Below are positions 1-6,776 of a stretch of 12,267 nucleotides of DNA, piece by piece. This DNA comes from Deltaproteobacteria bacterium (GTDB lineage: Bacteria > Desulfobacterota > Desulfomonilia > UBA1062). How positions within the stretch are numbered: the stretch's first letter is position 1; every line of letters starts with the position of its first letter. Made by a program: the position numbers and the translations under genes. The notes below the pieces were generated by a model that saw only the letters and a list, made by a program, of their open reading frames with translations, was not told where the DNA came from and ran no database searches. The DNA lies in the NCBI GenBank assembly GCA_023230665.1, contig JALNWY010000083.1, positions 1-12,267 on the forward strand. The letters are read 5' to 3'.

Positions 1-437
1 CAAGGTGTCGAGAAACCCGCTCTCTGTCCTCTATCAGCGGAAAGCGGCCAAATAGCTCGCCCGGTGCTGCATGTTCTGGTTTCCCGCCGATCCGCTGATT
101 CTTCCCCATCGGCATTCCGAAAAATACATCCGCCCACGCCTTTATCGAGACGCTGCGGTAAGGCCTTTATCGAGCTCATGGAAAACAACGGCGCAAGGAG
201 AACGGCATGAGAAAACAGCATGAGGAAAATCATACCCCCGGCACAGGAGACGGGGACCCAGGCACTCAAGAAAAGGCGCAAAAGGCACGTCGCATGATGC
301 ATGGGCTGAAGCGATATGAGAAAAACGGTATGAAGGAAGAGGGTGCTCGAGAAAACATTGGCAAAGAGGCAAGGGGCGCTCGAGGATAAGATGAACCGAG
401 AAACCGTGAGCACGGGATAAGTATCGAGGGAGGCACT
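1..437. other. Left-edge region without a confident gene
   Basis: I see no recognisable protein family here. On the + strand one frame is open from base 1 to a TGA at 208-210 (69 codons, entering from outside the window). Its translation resembles nothing I know, and its third codon positions do not look like those of the genes downstream. It ends in an ATGA overlap with a small candidate ORF at 207-389. Short A-rich and purine-rich motifs recur, such as gcctttatcgag at about 139 and 167, and gctcgag at about 344 and 378. No clear promoter for the oxidoreductase at 438 could be picked out. Confidence 0.4.
207..389 (+). CDS. Small hypothetical ORF, 60 aa, doubtful
   Basis: The ORF encodes 60 residues, very rich in Lys, Arg, Glu and Gly, with no membrane segment, signal peptide, cysteine or recognisable domain. 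Three things favour translation: a good ribosome binding site (AAGGAG at 195-200, six bases before ATG), an ATGA overlap with an open frame entering from the left edge, and a position 48 bases upstream of the oxidoreductase on the same strand. Against it are the low-complexity purine-rich composition, internal sequence repetition and codon choice unlike the neighbours (AGA and AGG arginines). It could be the eroded end of a gene or non-coding sequence. No function is proposed. Confidence 0.2.
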   Translation: MRKQHEENHTPGTGDGDPGTQEKAQKARRMMHGLKRYEKNGMKEEGARENIGKEARGARG

Positions 438-2423
438 ATGAAGCTGGATCATCTCTTTTCAACCTTTTGTATCAAGGGTATGGAGCTGAAGAACCGGTCG
501 GTCATGCCGGCCATGGGCACTGGTTACGCGAGCTCCGACGGCACGGTCACCGACCGGCTCCTGGCGTATCTCGCCAGGCGGGCCGCAGGCGGCACTGCCA
601 TGATCATCACCGAGGTCTGCGCTGTGGATACCCGAGGCAAGGGCTTCCCCAACGAGCTCGGCGCATGGGACGATCATCTTGTTCCCTCCCTGGCGCGTAT
701 CCCCGATGCACTGCACCCTTACGAGGCAAAGGCAGTGCTCCAGCTCCACCATGCAGGCAGAGAGACCTTTCCGATTGCGGCAGGAGGCACGCCCGAGGCC
801 CCGTCGGCCATCCCCAGCGTGATCCTCGGTCAGCCCTGCGAGGAGATGAGCATGTCTCGCATAATCCAGGTGGTGGATGCCTTCGGAAAGGCGGCGGCCA
901 GGGCAAAGAAGGCGGGTTTCGATGCCGTGGAGATCCACGGGGCCCACGGTTACCTGCTCACCCAGTTTCTCTCGCCCTTCTCGAACCAGCGCAGCGATGC
1001 GTACGGCGGGTCCGAGGAGAACCGGTCGCGCTTCGCGCTTGAGGTCGTCGAGGCGGTCCGTGGCGCGGTCGGCACGGATTATCCGGTAATCATCCGCATA
1101 TCCGCCGACGAGCTGATCCGGGGCGGCTATGACCTGGAATTCATGAAACGCCTTTGCCCCTCTCTGGTCGCTGCCGGCGCGGACATGATCCATGTCTCCC
1201 TGGGCGTCTATTCCACGCCCGGGAACTTGAGCATCGCGTCCATGGACACAGACCCGGGGTTCAACCTCTTCCGGGCCCGGGCGATAAAAGAGGCAACCGG
1301 GGTCCCGGTCATCGGGGTGGGCCGTGTCGGTCCGGAGCTGGCAGACCAGGCCATTGCCAGGGGGGATGCGGATCTCATCGCCTTTGGCAGGCAGCATCTG
1401 TGCGACCCTGACTTCATGAACAAGCTCCAGCAGGGAAACGAAAAGGGTATTCGGTGGTGCGCTGCGTGCAACCAAGGCTGCATCGAGCGCCTGAGCTTTG
1501 AGATGAAGTCCGCGACCTGCACCTTCAACCCCTCGTGCGGTAGAGAGTTCAAGGAAGGACAAAGAGCAGGCGGTGCCATGCACGGCCCGGGGGCTCTCGC
1601 GACCGGGCAGGGCCACGTCGCGGGTGCCCCGGGAAACGGCAGGCGTGTGTGGATCATCGGTGCGGGACCCGCAGGTTTGTCTGCAGCCCTGGCCGCATCC
1701 GGAAAGGGTTGTGCCGTGGAGATCTTTGAAAAGGATGACGCGCCCGGAGGCCAGGTCAGGCCGGCAAGCAGGCCCCCGCACAAGGAGGCGTTTATGGACT
1801 GGGTGAACTGGGCCGTAAACCGGCTGGAAAAGCAAAAGGTTTCCATCCGCTTAAGTGAAGAGATAACCGGCTCCAGGCTTTTCGCCGACAGGCCGGATGC
1901 CGTGATCCTTGCAAGCGGGGCATTGCCTGTCGTGGCAGGCATACCCGGCATTGATTCGGCGCATGTCCACGATGCCCGGGATGTGCTCATGGGCAAGGTC
2001 GGGCTCAAAGATCCGGCCGTGATCCTGGGTGCCGGCTATGTGGGCATGGAGACCGCGGATTATCTCATCGAAAAGGGCATCCGGGTGGTGGTCCTGGAGA
2101 TGCAGGCCATGCCTCCGGTGGGCAAGTTCACCGCTCATGGATACTGGCTCAATAAGCGGATCAGAAAGGGCGGCGGCAGGCTGATCTTCGGGGCCGAGGT
2201 CACGAACATAGGCCCCGATACGGTCTCTTTCGTGCGGAAGGACCAGGAGTGGCGCGAACCGGCCGCCATGGTGGTGACTGCCATGGGTGCGCGGTCAGAG
2301 AACGGCCTGGAGGCGGTTCTCAAGGACTTGAACATTCCCTGCCGTACGGTCGGAGATGCCGAAAGCCCGAGAAGGCTCCTGGAGGCGATTCACGAGGGGC
2401 ACAAGGCAGGCCGCGAGATCTAG
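438..2423 (+). CDS. FMN/[4Fe-4S]/FAD NAD(P)H oxidoreductase, Old Yellow Enzyme class (2,4-dienoyl-CoA reductase/enoate reductase-like)
   Basis: The 661-residue protein has the layout of bacterial 2,4-dienoyl-CoA reductase (FadH), trimethylamine dehydrogenase and clostridial enoate reductases. Residues 1 to about 335 form an FMN-binding TIM barrel, including HHAGRE at 104-109, EIHGAHGYLLTQFLSP at 165-180 and NQRSDAYGG at 183-191. Cysteines 341, 344, 348 and 361 (C-x2-C-x3-C-x12-C) should bind one [4Fe-4S] cluster. An FAD fold starts at GAGPAG (408-413), and an NAD(P)H fold nested in it starts at GAGYVG (531-536). In this family, electrons pass from NAD(P)H through FAD and the cluster to FMN, which reduces an activated C=C bond. 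The substrate cannot be read from sequence. The cytoplasm is likely, since no signal peptide is seen. The ATG at 438 follows GGGAGG with good spacing. The linker between cluster and FAD domain (about 371-400) is Gly/Ala-rich and looks longer than usual. The neighbours give no pathway context. Confidence 0.9.
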   Translation: MKLDHLFSTFCIKGMELKNRSVMPAMGTGYASSDGTVTDRLLAYLARRAAGGTAMIITEVCAVDTRGKGFPNELGAWDDHLVPSLARIPDALHPYEAKAVLQLHHAGRETFPIAAGGTPEAPSAIPSVILGQPCEEMSMSRIIQVVDAFGKAAARAKKAGFDAVEIHGAHGYLLTQFLSPFSNQRSDAYGGSEENRSRFALEVVEAVRGAVGTDYPVIIRISADELIRGGYDLEFMKRLCPSLVAAGADMIHVSLGVYSTPGNLSIASMDTDPGFNLFRARAIKEATGVPVIGVGRVGPELADQAIARGDADLIAFGRQHLCDPDFMNKLQQGNEKGIRWCAACNQGCIERLSFEMKSATCTFNPSCGREFKEGQRAGGAMHGPGALATGQGHVAGAPGNGRRVWIIGAGPAGLSAALAASGKGCAVEIFEKDDAPGGQVRPASRPPHKEAFMDWVNWAVNRLEKQKVSIRLSEEITGSRLFADRPDAVILASGALPVVAGIPGIDSAHVHDARDVLMGKVGLKDPAVILGAGYVGMETADYLIEKGIRVVVLEMQAMPPVGKFTAHGYWLNKRIRKGGGRLIFGAEVTNIGPDTVSFVRKDQEWREPAAMVVTAMGARSENGLEAVLKDLNIPCRTVGDAESPRRLLEAIHEGHKAGREI

Positions 2424-2684
2424 AATTCTTGTGATTGTGATGATCGCGGGTGCAGGCCGGGATATCCTTGGAGGCACTCCCGAACACGGTATGGCACTCG
2501 ATGTTCCGCTGTGGTATGAAGGCTTTTCATAATTCACTTTCTCATGCCCGAAGGATGCGTCTGCGGCAAAGAGTGGACAGCAGGATACGACGGAATCTTT
2601 GTCATGATCCACCAGGAGTTGCAGGCACGGATGCAGAATTAAACGGATCAAAAGGGCTTCCGGCAAAAAGGTGGAAAGCGGTAC
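2424..2684. other. Intergenic gap, no gene seen
   Basis: These 261 bases separate the oxidoreductase from the metal transporter on the same strand. The only structure I notice is a short imperfect hairpin at about 2514-2530 (TATGAA/TTCATA, five-base loop). It has no T-tract, so it is a poor intrinsic terminator. An open frame crosses the region but its translation resembles no family. A promoter for the transporter is probably here, but I could not identify convincing hexamers. Confidence 0.4.
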
Positions 2685-3560
2685 ATGGGCGATGCAGCAC
2701 CAGTGACACAGGGAGAGAGGATCACCTGGCTGGGGGTGGTGGTAAACATCCTGCTGGTCGTGATGAAGTTCGCGGCAGGGGTGCTTGGCCACAGCCAGGC
2801 CCTTATCGCGGACGCAGTCCACTCGATTTCGGATTTGTTTACGGATTTCGTCGTTCTTCTGGGCCTGCGGTTCGGGAGAAAACCTCCTGATGAATCACAC
2901 CACTTCGGCCATGGGAGGATCGAGACCGTAGCGTCCGCCGTGGTGGGGCTTGCCCTTGTTGCAGTGGCGGTATTCATCGGAGTCGGCGCGGCCCGGGACA
3001 TCTACCATCACGCGGATCGTCAGCCCACCTGGATCGCAGCTGCGGCCGCAGCCATTTCCATCCTGGTCAAGGAAATCCTCTACCAGTACACCGTCAGGGT
3101 GGGCAGGCGCATACGCAGCCAGGCGGTGATCGCAAATGCCTGGCACCACCGCTCCGATGCCTTCTCGTCTGTGGCCGTGCTCATCGGGGTCACGGGCGCC
3201 CAGCTCGGGCCGGGATGGCATATTCTCGATGCCTATGCGGCCCTGCTCGTTTCCTTTTTCATTGTAAAGGTTGGCATCGGCGTGCTCTGGGGCGCTGTGC
3301 GGGAGTTCGCCGATACCGCCCCGGACCCTGAGGTGGTCGAAAACATCCGGGCGTGCATGGAGGGGGTCAAGGGAGTGGAGGGTGTCCACGACCTCAAGGT
3401 GAGATCCACCGGCGGTATCTACGAGGTGCTGGTGCACCTGGAGGTGAAGAAGACACTGACCATCGCTGAAGGCCACTTCATCATCAACCAGGCCAGGAAG
3501 AGCCTTCGCGGTGCAGTGAAGGACGTGGGCGAGATCACCGTACACCTCGATCCGGTGTGA
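2685..3560 (+). CDS. Cation diffusion facilitator (CDF) family metal/proton antiporter
   Basis: The 291-residue inner-membrane protein has the CDF pattern of about six transmembrane helices (starting near residues 14, 36, 80, 113, 157 and 181) followed by a cytoplasmic domain of about 85 residues (205-291). CDF proteins export divalent metals in exchange for protons. The predicted transport site is H46-x3-D50 in helix 2 and H154-x3-D158 in helix 5. In published CDF classifications, HxxxD in both helices is typical of zinc-type members, whereas DxxxD in helix 2 marks iron/zinc or manganese types, so zinc is the likeliest substrate. The loop HHFGHGRIE at 72-80 is also characteristic. The ATG at 2685 is preceded by GGTGGA at a workable distance. 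The gene stands alone, 261 bases after the oxidoreductase, and no metal regulator is adjacent. The family is certain; the metal is inferred. Confidence 0.93.
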   Translation: MGDAAPVTQGERITWLGVVVNILLVVMKFAAGVLGHSQALIADAVHSISDLFTDFVVLLGLRFGRKPPDESHHFGHGRIETVASAVVGLALVAVAVFIGVGAARDIYHHADRQPTWIAAAAAAISILVKEILYQYTVRVGRRIRSQAVIANAWHHRSDAFSSVAVLIGVTGAQLGPGWHILDAYAALLVSFFIVKVGIGVLWGAVREFADTAPDPEVVENIRACMEGVKGVEGVHDLKVRSTGGIYEVLVHLEVKKTLTIAEGHFIINQARKSLRGAVKDVGEITVHLDPV

Positions 3561-3592
3561 GGGGCAGCCTTTGCCCGTATGCTATGAAACGG

Positions 3593-3648
3593 CCTTGCCT
3601 CGGGTTGTCCGGCAAGGGCGACCAGCGCGGCGCTCTCCGCTCTTTTTT
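3593..3648 (+). terminator. Terminator-like hairpins after the CDF gene
   Basis: Two hairpins lie in the 106-base convergent gap. The first pairs CCTTGCC (3593-3599) with GGCAAGG (3611-3617). The second pairs GCGG (3627-3630) with CCGC (3637-3640) and is followed at once by TC and six T's (3643-3648). The second stem is short, but its placement and T-run fit an intrinsic terminator for the + strand transporter. I see no equivalent T-run for the opposing - strand gene. Confidence 0.5.
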
Positions 3649-3666
3649 CAGTGAAATACCCGTTCC

Positions 3667-3879
3667 TTACAAAACGCAAATCTCCCGGAACTCCACCCTG
3701 CCGGTGAGCGTCTGTTCGACCCGGCCGCGCATCTCCGGGGAGAAACGGATGCACACCCCGCAGTCTGAGCTGATATGCCGGGGCACAGGGATCACCTCAT
3801 GCAGGATGTTCGCCTTTTTCAGGAATTTTTCGGCCAGCAGGGTCGAGCTCACCGAATCGAAGAGGATAACGCAGTTCAT
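3667..3879 (-). CDS. DUF3343 family protein (putative Se/S carrier-like)
   Basis: From the ATG at 3879 this is a 70-residue protein with the DUF3343 features: a start of the form MNCVILFDS, an AEKFLKKANI helix, and the diagnostic PVPRHISSDCG motif at 31-41 with cysteine 40, plus a further cysteine at 43. The family is annotated as a putative Se/S carrier and often sits beside cysteine desulfurases and YedF/TusA proteins, but its biochemistry is not settled. The start is uncertain. No Shine-Dalgarno sequence precedes 3879, and the frame stays open upstream into sequence that encodes part of a TusA domain (see the pseudogene entry). The start overlaps the TGA of that upstream frame as ATGA, so translation may be coupled, or the protein may be made as part of a fused frame. 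It is last in a - strand cluster after the cysteine desulfurase. Confidence 0.78.
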   Translation of the reverse strand: MNCVILFDSVSSTLLAEKFLKKANILHEVIPVPRHISSDCGVCIRFSPEMRGRVEQTLTGRVEFREICVL

Positions 3880-4019
3880 GGCAGAACGCCGCACGTTTTC
3901 TCCGGCAGTGAAATTATCCACAATGACCGTGTGATCTCGTTCGCCCCTTCAAGGGCCTTCTTGGTCAGCACCACCGGCTCAAGACAGGCCTTGCCGCGTG
4001 CATCCACTTCCTTTCTCAT
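3876..4019 (-). pseudogene. TusA/YedF-like sulfurtransferase remnant, frameshifted and truncated
   Basis: The ATG at 4019 overlaps the desulfurase stop (ATGA). Its frame reads MRKEVDARGKACLEPVVLTK and on to about residue 29, which is clearly the start of a TusA/SirA-fold domain of the YedF type. Two defects are visible. The invariant CPxP motif is CLEP, so the first proline is gone but the cysteine (residue 12) is kept. After residue 29 the conserved continuation (TVIVDN, then ENVRR) appears in another frame, so a shift lies near 3930; removing the second AC of ATCACAC would restore it. The shifted frame runs straight into DUF3343 without the second half of the TusA domain (normally about 75 residues). 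Unshifted, the frame gives 47 residues and stops at the TGA at 3876-3878. It is either a decaying gene or, if the frameshift is a sequencing error, a half-TusA fused to DUF3343. Confidence 0.72.
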
Positions 4020-5191
4020 GTCTTGGCTCCTGCTTTTTTCCGCACGGCCAGGGCCGCGATCGCCTCCACGGTATATTCAATGTCTTCTGGAGTCGTGAAA
4101 TATCCGGGGCTTAAACGGACAGTGCCCTCGGGAAAGGTGCCGATGGTCCGGTGGGCCGAGGGCGCGCAGTGCAGGCCGGGCCTTGTCATGATGCCGTAAT
4201 CTTGGTCCAGGGCAAGGGCGAGCTCTGAAGGGCGCATGCCCTCCAGGATAAAGGACACCACCGCGGTCTGCCTCTCGGGATCGCAGGGACCGTATATTCT
4301 CACTCCGTCGATCGAACCGAGGCCGTCCAGCAGGCGCGCGGTAAGGTCCTTCTCATGGGCGCGGATCGCATCCATGCCTGTCCGCCCGATAAAGGCTATT
4401 CCGGCGCCGAGCCCGGCGATCCCGATCGTGTTGGGGGTCCCGGACTCGTACTTGTCCGGCAAGAAGTCCGGCTGCACCTCGAACTCGGACCTGCTGCCCG
4501 TGCCCCCGTACATCAACGGGTCGATCATCCGATCATAGCCCTGACCCAGAACAATCCCGCCGGTTCCCTGCGGCCCATACAGGCTTTTATGCCCGGTGAA
4601 CGTCAGGAGCCCGATACTCATGGCCTCCATATCGATGGGGATCACGCCCGCGGTCTGGGCCGCGTCAACGCACAGGGGAATGTCCCGCTCGCGTGCGATG
4701 GACGCCACCTCCGCAAGGGGCATGATGGTGCCGGTCACATTGGATGCGTGAGTCATCACAATGAGCCGGGTGTCCGGCCTGATGAGGGATGCAATATCCC
4801 CGGGGTCGAGCTCGCCCGTTTTTGAACAGGGCGCGACGCTGAAGTCGGCCCCGCAGGCCTTTACCGCGTTCAGCGGCCGCATGACCGAGTTATGCTCCAG
4901 GGAGGTGGTGACGGCATGGCCCCCGTCTTTCAGAAGGCCTAGGATCACGGTATTGAGCGCCTCGGTGATGTTCTTGGTGAAGACGACCCCGAGCACGTTC
5001 GACACCCCGAAGAGCCCTGAGGCCGCCTCCCGCGTATCGATGAGAACCCTGCCCGCATCCACGGAGCGAGAGTGACCTGACCTCCCTGGATTGGCTCCGA
5101 TGGAGCGGTCGAACTCCACCATGGCATGGATCGTGGAAGGGGGTTTGGGCCATGAGGTGGCTGCATTGTCGAGGTACACGGTTCTGTTCAC
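4016..5191 (-). CDS. Cysteine desulfurase family PLP enzyme (class V aminotransferase)
   Basis: The 391-residue enzyme is predicted to take sulfur (or selenium from selenocysteine) off its amino-acid substrate and hold it as a persulfide. Visible landmarks are YLDNAATSWPKP at 6-17, His100 in EHNSV (stacks on PLP), Asp176 and Gln179 in VDAAQTAG, the PLP lysine Lys202 in TGHKSLYGPQG, and the catalytic Cys342 in RPGLHCAPSAHRTIGT. The C-terminal TVRLSPGYFTTPEDIE is typical of the subgroup often found beside YedF and DUF3343 genes rather than of IscS or SufS. The start is GTG at 5191, about 63 bases from the predicted transcription start at about 5254, with only a weak purine-rich RBS. The stop overlaps the start of the TusA remnant (ATGA), so the three reading frames form one operon. 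A role in selenium or sulfur trafficking is inferred from neighbours. The product is expected to be cytoplasmic. Confidence 0.9.
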   Translation of the reverse strand: MNRTVYLDNAATSWPKPPSTIHAMVEFDRSIGANPGRSGHSRSVDAGRVLIDTREAASGLFGVSNVLGVVFTKNITEALNTVILGLLKDGGHAVTTSLEHNSVMRPLNAVKACGADFSVAPCSKTGELDPGDIASLIRPDTRLIVMTHASNVTGTIMPLAEVASIARERDIPLCVDAAQTAGVIPIDMEAMSIGLLTFTGHKSLYGPQGTGGIVLGQGYDRMIDPLMYGGTGSRSEFEVQPDFLPDKYESGTPNTIGIAGLGAGIAFIGRTGMDAIRAHEKDLTARLLDGLGSIDGVRIYGPCDPERQTAVVSFILEGMRPSELALALDQDYGIMTRPGLHCAPSAHRTIGTFPEGTVRLSPGYFTTPEDIEYTVEAIAALAVRKKAGAKT

Positions 5192-5212
5192 TGGTTGGTA
5201 TCTCTTTTATTC

Positions 5213-5234
5213 CGCTGGCTGAACAGCGTTTTTT
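5213..5234 (+). terminator. Terminator-like hairpin on the + strand, antisense in the desulfurase leader
   Basis: CGCTG (5213-5217) pairs with CAGCG (5224-5228) around a six-base loop, followed by six T's (5229-5234). Read on the + strand this has the form of a small intrinsic terminator, yet no + strand gene ends nearby. On the - strand it falls in the desulfurase leader, between the predicted promoter and the GTG start. It could stop antisense transcription or be chance, since the stem is only 5 bp. Confidence 0.3.
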
Positions 5235-5260
5235 AAGGGAATTGCCCTCATATTTCTCAC

Positions 5261-5289
5261 TTGATAGGCAAAGACACATGAGAAGTCAA
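5261..5289 (-). promoter_or_regulatory. Predicted sigma70-type promoter of the cysteine desulfurase cluster
   Basis: On the - strand, TTGACT (5284-5289; five of six to TTGACA) and TATCAA (5261-5266; four of six to TATAAT) are separated by exactly 17 bases. Transcription would start near 5254 and leave a leader of about 63 bases before the GTG at 5191. This suggests the desulfurase cluster is expressed independently of the lipoprotein gene upstream. The call is made by eye. Confidence 0.5.
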
Positions 5290-5461
5290 ATGCGAAGAGT
5301 GAATACATCGGGCTTGAGTGATGCGGTCCGGGAATAAGCACCGGAAACAGCGGTTTTTAAAAGGACAGATCCTGACAGGCAGGAAACCACACTTTTTTAC
5401 AGGCTGTGATGGATCAGGCATGGATCCTTGAGAAAGCGATAAGTTGGATCGGCAGGCCTGT

Positions 5462-5950
5462 CTAGTCTGCATCTGCTGCAGAGGGAGGAGGAAGGTTGCG
5501 TTCTTCCAGTTCGAAGATCACGCTCACGGACTTTTCATACAGTTTGTCGTGCAGGAGGACCTCGGCTGGAAATATCCGCTCCATGACGAGGGTATGGCTC
5601 AAGGGCTCGTATCCGTCTTTTGTCACCCAGAGGGTGTAGGGTGTCTGGCCCTGGTAACTGGAGTCTCGGATAACGTACCGGTTGCTGCCGTCCACTGGTG
5701 AGGCGATGATCTGCTTCTGCCCGGTAATGACCGGCGCAGCCTCCAGAAATACCGTGCAGGGCGTTGTCCCCTGGAATTCATGGTCCAGGTAGACTTCGGC
5801 CCCGCTGGGTTTCGATTCCACCAGCACGGCGAGTTTCAGGCGGCAGTATCCCCTGAAATCACACCAGGGAGACCAAGCCTCTTCATCAGCAGTAGCGCAC
5901 CCGACTGTGGTGACGACTGCCAGAACAAAGAACAGCTCTTTTAGTTTCAT
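5462..5950 (-). CDS. PEGA-domain lipoprotein-like protein, function unknown
   Basis: From the ATG at 5950 the product has 162 residues. It starts with a short signal-like stretch (MKLKELFFVLAVVTTVGC), whose cysteine 18 may be a lipobox (TVGC; the -3 residue is Thr rather than the usual Leu, so lipidation is likely but not sure). Residues about 41-66 contain PSGAEVYLDHEFQGTTPC, a classic PEGA motif. A second, looser copy follows at about 94-121 (SYQGQTPYTLWVTKDGYEP). PEGA domains occur in exported, surface or S-layer-like proteins and are thought to aid extracellular or periplasmic binding. The frame is open back to an ATG at 6022, but that start would put a hydrophilic stretch before the signal and would overlap a palindrome, so I prefer 5950. 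It is a stand-alone gene between the formate dehydrogenase terminator and the desulfurase promoter. No partner is evident. Confidence 0.75.
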   Translation of the reverse strand: MKLKELFFVLAVVTTVGCATADEEAWSPWCDFRGYCRLKLAVLVESKPSGAEVYLDHEFQGTTPCTVFLEAAPVITGQKQIIASPVDGSNRYVIRDSSYQGQTPYTLWVTKDGYEPLSHTLVMERIFPAEVLLHDKLYEKSVSVIFELEERNLPPPSAADAD

Positions 5951-6007
5951 GGTTTCTCTATCCTGTGTGCAGGGATATGATGAAAACCCGCATTCATGTG
6001 AGAACAG

Positions 6008-6027
6008 AAGATATGCGAGCATATCTT
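6008..6027. repeat. 20-bp palindrome upstream of the PEGA lipoprotein gene
   Basis: AAGATATGC and GCATATCTT form two perfect 9-base arms around a 2-base centre (GA). It lies about 58 bases upstream of the preferred lipoprotein start, in the promoter region of that gene. The near absence of a loop argues for a dimeric DNA-binding protein site rather than an RNA terminator. No regulator gene is in the window. Confidence 0.55.
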
Positions 6028-6076
6028 AGGATTTAGAGTAGGGGGAGAAGGGAGAAAATCAATATGCAAGAAGTAT

Positions 6077-6108
6077 CGGGAGAAACCCCTGCCCAAGGGT
6101 TTCTCCCG
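6077..6108 (-). terminator. Stem-loop terminating the formate dehydrogenase operon
   Basis: CGGGAGAAACCC (6077-6088) and GGGTTTCTCCCG (6097-6108) form a perfect 12-bp stem with an 8-base loop, starting 34 bases after the stop codon of the cytochrome b gene. On the - strand the stem is followed only by a weak T-rich stretch (ATACTTCTT). It is therefore a strong hairpin with a poor U-tract: probably a terminator or 3'-end stabiliser for the fdh mRNA. Confidence 0.7.
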
Positions 6109-6142
6109 AATGGGGTGAAGGTATTCCTGTTATTACTTTTTT

Positions 6143-6775
6143 CTAAGATTCAGAGGGATCTTTTTCGCGTTCTGCAAGCCACCGGGGGCAGTGGGTCTCG
6201 CACCACGCCTTTGAGCACCAGCCCGTGGTCATTGCCTGGAATGTGCCCGGGTTCCCGATGGTGCCCAAGTAGAGGTGCACCACGAAGAACGATCCGATCA
6301 CAAGCGCACTGAGTGCATGGAGTGCATATGACCATCTTGCCACAGCAGTCGGGAATACGAGAGGATTCCATATCACCAGGCCCGACAGCACGATGAGTAC
6401 GCCGAACACCACTACGAACCAGAAAAAGAGCTTCTGGCCTGCATTGTATTTATATACCGGCGGCAGGTTATTCGTTTTCCAGAGGTATCCGCCGCCCTGC
6501 GCGATCCATTTGGCGTCATCCGGTTCAAAGGCGCAGTCCTTTTTCCACATCATGAAGGCATAGATAAGAGTGAACGCAAAGACCACGCCCGAGAAGATGT
6601 GCATCCACTTGGTGGCGTACAAGCCGCCCAGGAGCGCAGGAATGAAGTCCCATGAACGGAACATGAGTCCCAGGCCCGTAAAGAGGCAGAACAGACAGCT
6701 CCCGGCGAGCAGCCAGTGAGCGATGCGCTCGATAGGGTCGGTTACCCGTACCATATTCAGGATTTTGCCCGACAT
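6143..6775 (-). CDS. Formate dehydrogenase gamma subunit, cytochrome b (FdnI-like)
   Basis: The 210-residue membrane protein should carry two b-type hemes and pass electrons from the beta subunit to a membrane quinone. Four hydrophobic segments lie at about 19-39, 56-77, 114-137 and 149-172. Histidines 20, 59, 153 and 167 sit where E. coli FdnI has its four heme ligands (18, 57, 155, 169), so both hemes can be built. The ATG at 6775 is one base after the beta-subunit stop, indicating tight coupling. The C-terminal cytoplasmic tail has an unusual cysteine cluster, GWCSKAWCETHCPRW (Cys187, Cys192, Cys196), where I would expect a basic, His-containing segment in FdnI. It is the last gene of the operon, with a strong stem-loop after the stop. 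The family is very likely; the specific quinone is unknown. Confidence 0.93.
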   Translation of the reverse strand: MSGKILNMVRVTDPIERIAHWLLAGSCLFCLFTGLGLMFRSWDFIPALLGGLYATKWMHIFSGVVFAFTLIYAFMMWKKDCAFEPDDAKWIAQGGGYLWKTNNLPPVYKYNAGQKLFFWFVVVFGVLIVLSGLVIWNPLVFPTAVARWSYALHALSALVIGSFFVVHLYLGTIGNPGTFQAMTTGWCSKAWCETHCPRWLAEREKDPSES

Positions 6776-6776
6776 A

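Noticed and set aside
459..1835. Long - strand open frame (458 codons) opposite the oxidoreductase
   Set aside because: It is the shadow of the real + strand gene in GC-rich sequence. The translation is rich in Arg, Gly, His and Asp with no domain, while the + strand shows clear motifs.
2450..2890. 146-codon + strand ORF overlapping the CDF gene start
   Set aside because: It overlaps the well-supported transporter in another frame, and its translation shows no recognisable domain.
5257..5472. 71-codon - strand ORF between the lipoprotein and the desulfurase
   Set aside because: No clear RBS and no recognisable features; it overlaps the predicted desulfurase promoter and reads like intergenic sequence.
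5950..6022. Longer start for the PEGA lipoprotein at 6022
   Set aside because: It would place 24 hydrophilic, Cys-containing residues before the signal-like segment and start inside a palindrome. The ATG at 5950 gives a normal signal sequence.
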